Below the pieces are notes generated by a model. That model searched no databases. It was not told where the DNA came from and saw only the letters and a program-made list of their open reading frames with translations. Positions 1 through 5,189 of a stretch of 5,193 nucleotides of DNA are shown one piece after another. The stretch comes from Lachnospiraceae bacterium (GTDB lineage: Bacteria > Bacillota > Clostridia > Lachnospirales > Lachnospiraceae): contig VSNO01000227.1 of assembly GCA_009774375.1 (NCBI GenBank), forward strand, positions 1-5,193. Reading direction: 5' to 3'. Positions within the stretch are counted from its first letter, which is position 1. The number at the start of each line of letters is the position of its first letter. The translations under genes and the position numbers were made by a program.

Positions 1-1
1 G

Positions 2-1333
2 GAGGTTGCTGTATTTTCAGAGGAGGAGCAGGTAACGGAAGAGAATCTACGCAAGATCACAGAGAAGCTCGAGGAGGCGTTTGCAGACAATGAGGAGTGG
101 CTTGCGATCCTTGGTGAGGCGATCTACCAGTATCAGAAAAAGACAGTACGCAAGATGATCTTAAAGGATCACAAGCGTCCTGACGGCCGCGCGATCACAC
201 AGATCCGTCCGCTTGCAGCTGAGGTCGATATCATTCCGAGAGTGCATGGTTCCGCCATGTTCACACGCGGACAGACGCAGATCTGTACGGTTACGACGCT
301 GGCACCGTTGTCAGAGGTTCAGAAGATCGATGGACTTGACGAGAACGAGACGGCAAAGAGATATATGCACCATTACAATTTCCCGTCCTATTCAGTAGGA
401 GAGACAAAACCGTCGAGAGGACCGGGACGCCGCGAGATCGGTCACGGTGCGCTGGCGGAGAAAGCGCTGATACCGGTTCTTCCTTCCGAGGAGGATTTCC
501 CGTATGCGATCCGCACTGTGTCAGAGACGTTCGAGTCAAACGGTTCGACGTCGCAGGGGTCGATCTGTGCATCTACCATGTCGCTGATGGCGGCAGGTGT
601 GCCGATCAGGAAGCCGGTAGCAGGTATTTCCTGCGGTCTTGTGACAGGTGATACGGATGACGATTATATCGTACTGACAGATATCCAGGGACTCGAGGAT
701 TTCTTCGGGGATATGGACTTTAAGGTGGCTGGTACGAGGGACGGCATCACGGCGATCCAGATGGATATCAAGATCCATGGTCTGACAAGACCGATCGTCG
801 AGGAAGCGATCGCCAAGACCAGAGATGCGAGAATGTATATCCTGAACGAGATCATGATCCCATGCATCGGTCAGCCAAGGCCGTCCGTGGGAGAGTATGC
901 GCCTAAGATCATACAGACAAAGATCGATCCGGAGAAGATCGGTGATGTGGTTGGCCAGAGGGGCAAGACGATCAATACGATCATCGAGCAGACAGGCGTC
1001 AAGATCGACATTTCAGACGACGGATTCGTGAGCATCTGCGGTACGGACCAGAAGATGATGGACAAGGCGTGCGAGATGATCAAGATCATCACGACGGACT
1101 TTGAGGCAGGTCAGGTATTTAAGGGCAAGGTTGTCAGCATCAAGGAATTTGGTGCATTCCTCGAGTTTGCTCCGGGCAAGGAGGGCATGGTGCATATCTC
1201 CAAGATCGCGAAGGAGAGGATCAACCATGTCGAGGATGTGCTCACACTTGGCGACGTTGTCACGGTTGTGTGCCTTGGCAGGGATAAGATGGGACGCATC
1301 AGCTTCTCGATGAAGGATGTGGCACAGCAGTAA
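2..1333 (+). CDS. pnp: Polyribonucleotide nucleotidyltransferase (PNPase), C-terminal part, 5' truncated
   Basis: PNPase is a trimeric phosphorolytic 3'-5' exoribonuclease that degrades mRNA in the cytoplasm, releasing nucleoside diphosphates. The reading frame is open from base 2, so the 443 residues seen are the C-terminal part of a protein usually near 700 residues. The first RNase PH domain is missing. In order there are: end of the helical linker (about 1-50); the second RNase PH core (about 55-285), with FTRGQTQ, the HYNFPSYSVGET block, the phosphate-binding segment GSTSQGS (181-187), and acidic residues D233 and D239 in EDFFGDMDFKVAG, matching E. coli D486 and D492; a KH domain (about 300-365), whose GXXG loop reads GQRG (318-321); and an S1 domain (about 371-439) with the GAFLEF and GMVHIS motifs. 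Only a few residues follow S1, so the long acidic tail of proteobacterial PNPase is absent. The first internal ATG (155) is not the start. An intrinsic terminator lies 14 bases past the stop. Confidence 0.97.
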   Translation, partial: EVAVFSEEEQVTEENLRKITEKLEEAFADNEEWLAILGEAIYQYQKKTVRKMILKDHKRPDGRAITQIRPLAAEVDIIPRVHGSAMFTRGQTQICTVTTLAPLSEVQKIDGLDENETAKRYMHHYNFPSYSVGETKPSRGPGRREIGHGALAEKALIPVLPSEEDFPYAIRTVSETFESNGSTSQGSICASTMSLMAAGVPIRKPVAGISCGLVTGDTDDDYIVLTDIQGLEDFFGDMDFKVAGTRDGITAIQMDIKIHGLTRPIVEEAIAKTRDARMYILNEIMIPCIGQPRPSVGEYAPKIIQTKIDPEKIGDVVGQRGKTINTIIEQTGVKIDISDDGFVSICGTDQKMMDKACEMIKIITTDFEAGQVFKGKVVSIKEFGAFLEFAPGKEGMVHISKIAKERINHVEDVLTLGDVVTVVCLGRDKMGRISFSMKDVAQQ

Positions 1334-1347
1334 TATATCGCAGGATC

Positions 1348-1400
1348 ATATAAAGGAAGGGAGACACATTCTGCTGAATGGTGTCCCCCTTCTTTTATAT
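1348..1400 (+). terminator. Intrinsic terminator of pnp, possibly bidirectional
   Basis: Arms at 1348-1367 and 1381-1400 are complementary over 20 positions, with one G-U wobble and one A-C mismatch. The loop can close further through ATTC/GAAT. The 3' side ends in CTTCTTTTATAT, a U-rich run that suits termination of rightward pnp transcripts. Read leftward, the run (CTTCCTTTATAT) is weaker but usable, so it may also end the convergent methyltransferase transcript. Confidence 0.88.
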
Positions 1401-1425
1401 GCACACGGGCACCCAGAGGAAGATT

Positions 1426-1441
1426 GTCAGCAGATGCTGAC
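1426..1441. repeat. Small perfect inverted repeat in convergent gap
   Basis: GTCAGCA and TGCTGAC are perfectly complementary around a 2-base centre, giving a 16-base near-palindrome. It is followed by a G/C block containing GGGCCC (1444-1449) and GCGCGC (1451-1456). There is no gene and no U-tract here, so it is recorded as structure of unknown role. Confidence 0.55.
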
Positions 1442-1455
1442 GGGGGCCCGGCGCG

Positions 1456-1486
1456 CGAGTAGTGGAGAAGGACATTCTCCTACTCG
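1456..1486. repeat. 12-bp hairpin just beyond the methyltransferase stop
   Basis: CGAGTA..GGAGAA (1456-1469, with a 2-base bulge) pairs with TTCTCCTACTCG (1475-1486) around a 5-base loop. It lies 11 bases past the stop of the leftward methyltransferase gene. No U-tract follows on either strand, so it is not a standard intrinsic terminator. It could protect the 3' end of the mRNA or belong to a dispersed repeat family. Confidence 0.6.
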
Positions 1487-1497
1487 GTCGCACGGGA

Positions 1498-2325
1498 TCA
1501 TTTCTGAAAGATCATTGCCTGAAATGCAGCCGTTCCGTCTCCGTTTTTGCAGGAAAACTGCATATGTGTCCCGCGCACCTGGCTGAAACCGGCGCGGTTC
1601 AGCGCGCAGACCAGACCGGCATAGGTGTTGTCGTCCTCGTAGCGTTCTATGCTGATCAGGTATCCGCCTTTCTTTATCAGTGCTGCGAGTTCCGCCGCAT
1701 ACTTTTTGTGGCGCTTTGTGAGCTCGTCGATCGGAAGGACGGCCGGTTTAGGTTCCTTGCAGAGCGCTTTCCAGGCGGCATTCTCGTGTACTGTGCGGCA
1801 GGAGAACAGCGTATCATATTTTTCCTGTGAGGATTCTTCCGGAGTGACGAAATGGATATTGTTTATCGGAAGGCTTCGAGAGAGCTCTTTCGCAACAGAG
1901 ACAGCTTTTAGGGAGAGATCCAGACCTGTGATGCGGGCATCTGGATGCTGCAGTGCGAGAAAACAGGTCAGGATCCCGTTGCCGCACCCGATATCAAGAA
2001 TGTCCCCGGCAATAAAAGCGTCTTTTTTGACCAGATACTCCAGGACTCTTCTGAAGAACACACGGTCATAAAAGGACGCTGCCAAAAGGCTCAGCTGCAG
2101 ATCCTGATTCCAGTAGTCGACCAGTTCATCCTGGCGGTGGAGATAGGGCGTGCCTCCTGTTCCATATACCAACCGTTCCTCGGACTGGTCAAATAACTTC
2201 GTCAGTGCTTCTATGTGCTTGCTGCCTTCCTCCTGTCCATACGTTTCGATCAATGCCGTATCCAGCTCAGAGATCTTGCGGATCCCGATCTGGGAGAGGT
2301 ATGCTTTTATATCTGGATCATTCAT
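1498..2325 (-). CDS. Class I SAM-dependent methyltransferase, substrate unknown
   Basis: This is a 275-residue soluble protein predicted to transfer a methyl group from S-adenosylmethionine. Residues 106-160 hold a Rossmann-type SAM-binding core: motif I is DILDIGCGNG (108-117), and the acidic ribose-binding position is D136 in ITGLDLS. A motif IV-like strand is DTLFSCRTVHE (171-181), and a late strand GGYLISIERY (220-229) follows a helix, as in class I enzymes. The C-terminal ALNRAGFSQV resembles the final helix-strand of many small-molecule methyltransferases. The first 100 residues form a helical extension (YGTGGTPYLHRQDELVDYW at 54-72) that probably shapes the substrate site. The start is supported by AGGAG on the minus strand, 10 bases upstream of the ATG. 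The gene is convergent with pnp and divergent from the sigma operon, so it stands alone. I do not recognise a specific family, and none of the neighbours suggests a substrate. Confidence 0.88.
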   Translation of the reverse strand: MNDPDIKAYLSQIGIRKISELDTALIETYGQEEGSKHIEALTKLFDQSEERLVYGTGGTPYLHRQDELVDYWNQDLQLSLLAASFYDRVFFRRVLEYLVKKDAFIAGDILDIGCGNGILTCFLALQHPDARITGLDLSLKAVSVAKELSRSLPINNIHFVTPEESSQEKYDTLFSCRTVHENAAWKALCKEPKPAVLPIDELTKRHKKYAAELAALIKKGGYLISIERYEDDNTYAGLVCALNRAGFSQVRGTHMQFSCKNGDGTAAFQAMIFQK

Positions 2326-2376
2326 ATAGGTTGTCTCCTGTTTTTATTCTATTCTATTATCCTTGTCAGTAACACA

Positions 2377-2385
2377 ATTTTATCA
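2377..2385 (-). promoter_or_regulatory. Candidate extended -10 for the methyltransferase gene
   Basis: On the minus strand the bases read TGA-TAAAAT, an extended -10 element, about 50 bases upstream of the methyltransferase ATG. No good -35 hexamer is visible at the normal distance. Other AT-rich hexamers nearby could serve instead, so this is tentative. Confidence 0.3.
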
Positions 2386-2386
2386 C

Positions 2387-2406
2387 ATGGATCTGTATAA
2401 ATCCAT
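2387..2406. repeat. Operator-like inverted repeat in the divergent intergenic region
   Basis: ATGGAT (2387-2392) and ATCCAT (2401-2406) are a perfect 6-8-6 inverted repeat. It sits directly upstream of the candidate methyltransferase -10, where the -35 would be, and 8 bases before the ECF-type -35. Such a position suits a regulator acting on either gene, but no DNA-binding protein is encoded nearby to match it. Confidence 0.35.
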
Positions 2407-2414
2407 CATTTTAT

Positions 2415-2447
2415 TGAAACCTTTCGGGAGGCGGTTACCCTATATAG
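2415..2447 (+). promoter_or_regulatory. ECF-sigma-type promoter of the sigma/anti-sigma operon
   Basis: A -35 element TGAAACCTTT (2415-2424) with the AAC core typical of ECF promoters is followed, 16 bases after AAC, by ACCCTATATAG (2437-2447) at the -10 position. This is the type of promoter found ahead of autoregulated ECF sigma operons in Firmicutes. It points at the sigma gene and predicts a start of transcription near 2449, leaving a leader of about 147 nt. Autoregulation by the encoded sigma is the natural inference. Confidence 0.7.
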
Positions 2448-2486
2448 TGAAGGGGAGTGAAGATCCCTTTCCCGGTACGATATAGG

Positions 2487-2535
2487 GGCATTAAAGCAAA
2501 AAAATGACAAGATGGCTTTAAAGCACCGCAGTGCC
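2487..2535 (+). other. Structured part of the sigma operon 5' leader
   Basis: TTAAAGC (2491-2497) pairs perfectly with GCTTTAA (2515-2521) across a 17-base A-rich loop. Next to it GCAC/GTGC can form a small hairpin (2523-2534), and outer GGCA/TGCC (2487-2490 and 2532-2535) could close the whole as a multi-branch fold. No known riboswitch consensus was recognised. The fold ends about 50 bases before the ribosome binding site. Confidence 0.35.
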
Positions 2536-2583
2536 ATGGATATCCAAGTACAGCTGTCATCATGAGGGCGGCCGTAAAATACC

Positions 2584-2590
2584 GGAGGAG
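2584..2590 (+). promoter_or_regulatory. Ribosome binding site of the sigma gene
   Basis: GGAGGAG ends 5 bases before the ATG at 2596. It is close to the ideal Shine-Dalgarno sequence and fixes the start codon. Confidence 0.85.
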
Positions 2591-2595
2591 ATACA

Positions 2596-3114
2596 ATGAA
2601 ACAGGAAGAACTGGAAAATTATATTGATACATACGGCAGGGATCTGTATTCATTTTGCTGCTGTGTGGCGGGAAGCCGTCAGGAGGCGGATGACCTGTAC
2701 CAGGATACGTTTTTGAAACTGTTTGAGCTGGGTGAGAGGATGGTGATCAGAACGAATCCGAAGAGTTTTCTGATGGGAGTCGCGCTGAATCTGTATCGAA
2801 ATGGCAGGAGAAAGCTGTCAGTCAGGCAGCGGATTCTGGGGGGCTGCGTACCGATGGACGAGGCTGCGGAGAGCATTCCTTTCGAGGGAAAGAATACGGA
2901 GGATATGGTGATCTCAAAGGAAGAATGCGAGACTGTCAGAAAGGCGGTGGAAAAGCTGCCGGACAAGTACAGGATACCGGTCCTTCTATATTATATGGAG
3001 GATCTGCCACAGTCGGACATCGCGTCACTGATGCGGATCTCGGAGAGCGCGGTGAAGACCAGGCTGCACAGGGCAAAACGGATATTAAAGGAGAAATTGG
3101 AGGGGATGCTGTGA
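2596..3114 (+). CDS. ECF-type RNA polymerase sigma factor (sigma-70 family)
   Basis: A 172-residue extracytoplasmic-function sigma factor that directs RNA polymerase to a small regulon. It has the usual two domains only. Region 2 (about 5-72) contains ADDLYQDTFLKLFE (31-44), the polymerase-clamp-binding segment, and NPKSFLMGVALNLYRNGRRK (54-73), the -10 melting and recognition helix. After a loose linker (about 74-105), region 4 (about 108-168) contains the LPDKYRIPVLLYYMEDL signature and a helix-turn-helix, QSDIASLMRISESAVKTRLHRA (139-160), which reads the -35. There is no anti-sigma-like extension. An odd trait is the run of three cysteines at 21-23. The stop overlaps the next gene by four bases, so the two products are probably made in matched amounts. 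An ECF-type promoter 150-180 bases upstream suggests that it activates its own transcription. The stimulus is unknown. Confidence 0.95.
   Translation: MKQEELENYIDTYGRDLYSFCCCVAGSRQEADDLYQDTFLKLFELGERMVIRTNPKSFLMGVALNLYRNGRRKLSVRQRILGGCVPMDEAAESIPFEGKNTEDMVISKEECETVRKAVEKLPDKYRIPVLLYYMEDLPQSDIASLMRISESAVKTRLHRAKRILKEKLEGML
3099..3105 (+). promoter_or_regulatory. Ribosome binding site that fixes the GTG start of the anti-sigma gene
   Basis: GGAGGGG lies inside the last codons of the sigma gene, 5 bases before GTG at 3111. The frame is open further left, with an ATG at 2925, but that start would read through the sigma gene in another frame and has no comparable site. Confidence 0.8.
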
Positions 3115-4313
3115 AAAAGGATATCGATCTGCTGTTGGAAATAGCTTTGACTCCGATGGAACTGCCGGATCAGGAATTGAATGACCAGATTCTTCGGAGA
3201 GTAAAGGAGAGACGGGATATGAAAAATGATCAGGTGCGAAACAGAAGAAGGATTCCCGCGGCGGCGCTGGTGACAGCGTGTATATTGATGCTGTGTTCCA
3301 GCACGGCGTTTGCAGTGTACAAGTATCTGACACCTGCGGAGGCGGCGACAGAGGTGGACGACAAAGCGCTGCGTCAGGCGTTTTTGGGCGAGGATGCGAT
3401 ACTGGTCAATGAGACGCAGGAGAGCGGGGGATACAGGGTCACGCTGCTGGGGAGTGTCGCTGGCAGGCGCATCAGTGATTTTATGGAAACAGATGATCAC
3501 GGGGAAGTTCTGGACGACAGGATCTATACCGTGGTGGCGATCGAGCGGGCTGACGGGACACCGATGCCGGACACGAGCTCTGACGAATATGGAAATGAGG
3601 CGTTTTATGTTTCCCATTATATACGCGGGCTGGATCCGAAGCTTTACAGTGTGATGCGCATGGGCGGCGGATATACGGCGTTTGTCAAAAACGGCGTGCA
3701 GTACCGGATCCTGGATATGGATAATATTGAGATGTTTGCGGACAGAGGGATCTATGTGGGCGTGAGCGCAGGGACATTTTATGACGCGGAGGCATATGTG
3801 TACAATGCGGAGACGGGAGAGATGCGCCGCAATGAGAGCTACACGGGTGTAAATGCACTGTTCCGGCTTCCGGTCGACGAGAGCAAGGCGGACCCCGCGG
3901 CGGCAGAGGCTTATCTGAAAGCACTGGATGACGATACAGATCAGATGGAAGAACCCGTCGAGAAAGATGCTGTGGATCTGAGTGTGGAGGCTTTTATGGA
4001 GAAGCTGACGCCGGAAAATATTGATGAATATGCAGCGCCGGTAGAAGCGACAAGACAGACCTGCACAGTCGACGAGGACGGGCTGGTGCACTATTCCTAC
4101 AAGACGGATAACGATGAGGGAGGCGGAGCGCAGGCGTTCGACATGCTGTTTCCGGACGGCAGGGCAGGGATCAGTCCCGTGTTTGGCTGCAGCTATTCGG
4201 AAAGCGGGCTTGCGGATCTGTGCATCGATGTGTTTATACTCAACGAGGACGGAACAGTCACATATGTGGTTTATCAGCCGAAAGCTTGTAAAATCGATGG
4301 TGATAGCATATAA
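3111..4313 (+). CDS. Probable membrane-anchored anti-sigma factor with a large extracytoplasmic domain
   Basis: This 400-residue protein starts with GTG inside the sigma gene stop (GTGA). Residues 1-47 are charged and cytoplasmic, with two helix-like segments (DIDLLLEIAL, DQELNDQILRRVKERR) that would bind the sigma. One hydrophobic segment (about 48-70, IPAAALVTACILML...) preceded by RNRRR crosses the membrane, with the N-terminus inside. About 330 acidic residues lie outside; they look rich in beta strands, with an Asp/Glu-rich linker (about 255-288) dividing two parts. Four outer cysteines (318, 360, 371, 393) are all in the last part. The cytoplasmic segment has no His or Cys, so the HxxxCxxC zinc motif of ZAS anti-sigmas is absent. 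Layout and operon position resemble DUF4179/DUF4367-type anti-sigma proteins of Firmicutes, but I could not confirm a domain. The role is inferred from position and topology, and the ligand is unknown. The last codons overlap a promoter for the next genes. Confidence 0.75.
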   Translation: MKKDIDLLLEIALTPMELPDQELNDQILRRVKERRDMKNDQVRNRRRIPAAALVTACILMLCSSTAFAVYKYLTPAEAATEVDDKALRQAFLGEDAILVNETQESGGYRVTLLGSVAGRRISDFMETDDHGEVLDDRIYTVVAIERADGTPMPDTSSDEYGNEAFYVSHYIRGLDPKLYSVMRMGGGYTAFVKNGVQYRILDMDNIEMFADRGIYVGVSAGTFYDAEAYVYNAETGEMRRNESYTGVNALFRLPVDESKADPAAAEAYLKALDDDTDQMEEPVEKDAVDLSVEAFMEKLTPENIDEYAAPVEATRQTCTVDEDGLVHYSYKTDNDEGGGAQAFDMLFPDGRAGISPVFGCSYSESGLADLCIDVFILNEDGTVTYVVYQPKACKIDGDSI

Positions 4314-4314
4314 T
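4286..4314 (+). promoter_or_regulatory. Sigma-A-type promoter overlapping the end of the anti-sigma gene
   Basis: TTGTAA (4286-4291, 4 of 6 consensus bases) is followed after exactly 17 bases by a perfect TATAAT (4309-4314), whose TAA is the stop codon of the anti-sigma gene. Predicted transcription starts near 4321, about 46 bases before the 78-residue gene. It would let the two small genes be expressed independently of the ECF-controlled operon. Confidence 0.65.
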
Positions 4315-4366
4315 AGAGAAAAATAAGGTGGGGCGTCAGGAGTGTTGACAGAAGGGAGATGATTTT

Positions 4367-4603
4367 ATGATGGAGAGACTGACAAGGGAACAGATGGAAC
4401 AAAAATATCCTGATACATGGTTAGGACTGGTTAACATTAAATATGCAAATGACGATGGAGTGACTTTGGAATCTGCAGATGTTGTGTATGTTGATAAAAC
4501 GGAGGATGAGCTCTTTGAGATGCAGTTAAAGGGTACAGATGGTGTCGTAAGCTGGTATACCAATGATAATGGACTTCCTCTGGGTGTGGCGGGGGTACTA
4601 TGA
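4367..4603 (+). CDS. Small acidic protein of unknown function, partner of the DTGA protein
   Basis: A 78-residue protein that I do not recognise as a named family. It begins with two Met codons (4367, 4370) after AGGGAG (4353-4358). The N-terminal part MERLTREQMEQKYPDTWLGL (2-21) looks like a helix followed by a turn. Residues 22-66 look like alternating beta strands (LVNIKYAND, VTLESADVVYVD, VSWYT), and the end is short and hydrophobic (LPLGVAGVL). There is no signal peptide, membrane segment or cysteine, so it should be cytosolic. It is coupled to the next gene by an ATGA overlap, which usually points to products that act together or bind each other. Possible roles, all inferred, are substrate, chaperone or inhibitor of the DTGA protein, or an antitoxin-like partner. 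Base composition is lower in G+C than in the sigma operon just upstream. Confidence 0.8.
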   Translation: MMERLTREQMEQKYPDTWLGLVNIKYANDDGVTLESADVVYVDKTEDELFEMQLKGTDGVVSWYTNDNGLPLGVAGVL

Positions 4604-5082
4604 TGCAGATGATATTACAGCTGGATGAGAAGGCAAGAAGACCGATCGCAAATCTGAATTGGTTTAACGGGTGCAGAGCTTTGATAGATACAGGAGCACT
4701 GTTTCCGATATGGAATAAAAGTGAAGATATCCTTCAGGAGAAATTGGGCGCGGTGCTCGTAAAAAAGGGAATAAAGTTCGGTGGTTTTGGTGGAGAAGCG
4801 CAAGGTAACCTGTACCGTGTACATTTTGAAATGAATGGTTTACATTATCTTGATATGCCTATTATAGCAAGCCGGTTAAAGCGAGCGAACTGGAGTATGA
4901 TCCTCTCTGCGACGATGTTTGATGGCATGAAGTATGAGATTGATACAGTCAATAAGAGAATAAACTTAGACATAATCGATAATCAGCCAGTGAGGATATT
5001 AAGGTTATCGAACGATAACAACAATGTCTCTGTATATTTGGCAGGTACATACGCAGATGTTGGCGAATATGCTCAAATTTGA
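4600..5082 (+). CDS. Predicted retropepsin-like aspartic protease (DTGA motif)
   Basis: A 160-residue protein with a hallmark of retroviral-type pepsins, ALIDTGALFPIW (27-38), in which D30-T31-G32 would be half of the active site; these enzymes work as dimers, each subunit giving one Asp. Further support is the Gly-rich stretch FGGFGG (60-65), followed by strands at a place where the flap would lie. A hydrophobic segment MILSATMF (100-107) sits where retropepsins have their conserved hydrophobic-hydrophobic-Gly (ILG) element, and is followed by the D-x-x-x-K-R strand pattern common in this fold. Here Ser replaces the usual Gly. No signal peptide or membrane helix is seen, unlike SpoIIGA. Residues 128-160 lie beyond the core and look like an extra tail. 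ATG overlaps the stop of the 78-residue gene (ATGA); a second ATG follows at 4603. Protease activity is inferred from the motif; the protein might also be a binding domain that has lost catalysis. Confidence 0.72.
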   Translation: MMQMILQLDEKARRPIANLNWFNGCRALIDTGALFPIWNKSEDILQEKLGAVLVKKGIKFGGFGGEAQGNLYRVHFEMNGLHYLDMPIIASRLKRANWSMILSATMFDGMKYEIDTVNKRINLDIIDNQPVRILRLSNDNNNVSVYLAGTYADVGEYAQI

Positions 5083-5100
5083 CGAATTATATTTATAACC

Positions 5101-5116
5101 TGACATCACGTTGTCA
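5101..5116. repeat. Operator-like inverted repeat TGACA-N6-TGTCA
   Basis: TGACA (5101-5105) and TGTCA (5112-5116) flank exactly the six bases where a -35 hexamer would be for the -10 at 5129. Those six bases (TCACGT) are a poor -35, so an activator or repressor binding here is plausible. The regulator is unknown. Confidence 0.4.
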
Positions 5117-5125
5117 TATTTAATC

Positions 5126-5134
5126 TGTTATAAT
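5126..5134 (+). promoter_or_regulatory. Extended -10 promoter of the gene starting at 5190
   Basis: TGT-TATAAT is a perfect extended -10 element (TGn plus consensus hexamer). Predicted transcription starts near 5141, about 49 bases before the ATG. The -35 is weak, as is common for extended -10 promoters or those that need an activator. Confidence 0.6.
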
Positions 5135-5165
5135 GTAATTGTTCAGTTAAAATCTTAATTACATT
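5132..5165. repeat. 9-bp inverted repeat AATGTAATT-N16-AATTACATT
   Basis: The arms at 5132-5140 and 5157-5165 are perfectly complementary. The left arm overlaps the -10 element and would lie mostly outside the new transcript, so for that gene it would act as DNA, for example an operator. For transcripts arriving from the DTGA gene it would form an AU-only-rich hairpin followed by TTTTT, a weak terminator. Both readings are possible. Confidence 0.45.
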
Positions 5166-5174
5166 TTTGAGAAA

Positions 5175-5180
5175 AAGGAG
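5175..5180 (+). promoter_or_regulatory. Ribosome binding site of the truncated downstream gene
   Basis: AAGGAG lies 9 bases before the ATG at 5190 and supports a real gene starting at the window edge. Confidence 0.65.
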
Positions 5181-5189
5181 AATAAAGAT

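Noticed and set aside
155..157. ATG at 155 as the start of a separate short PNPase-like gene
   Set aside because: The frame is open without interruption to the left edge and the residues before it fit the PNPase linker, so the gene is truncated by the window and does not begin here.
2447..2462. Direct repeat GTGAAG ... GTGAAG downstream of the ECF -10
   Set aside because: Two copies of six bases with no third copy or symmetry are not enough for a regulatory call.
2458..2487. Second ECF-like promoter (TGAAGATCCCTTT and ACGATATAGG) just after the first
   Set aside because: The similarity to the first promoter is partial, the AAC core is missing and the spacing is about 3 bases too short. At most it is a decayed copy.
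2504..2565. Two tiny frames (5 and 9 codons) in the sigma leader
   Set aside because: Neither has a ribosome binding site, and short frames of this size occur by chance.
2925..3110. Upstream extension of the anti-sigma frame to an ATG at 2925
   Set aside because: It would overlap 190 bases of the sigma gene. The GTG at 3111 has GGAGGGG at 5 bases and the coupled GTGA overlap, and gives a sensible topology.
2991..4091. Long open frame of 366 codons on the minus strand, antisense to the anti-sigma gene
   Set aside because: It mirrors the codon bias of the real gene, has no RBS of note, is rich in Cys/His/Arg with no coherent domain, and runs into the sigma gene. It is a shadow.
4345..4350. 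TTGACA, a perfect -35 hexamer before the 78-residue gene
   Set aside because: No -10-like hexamer lies 16-18 bases downstream; that place is the start codon region. The promoter at 4286-4314 is far better.
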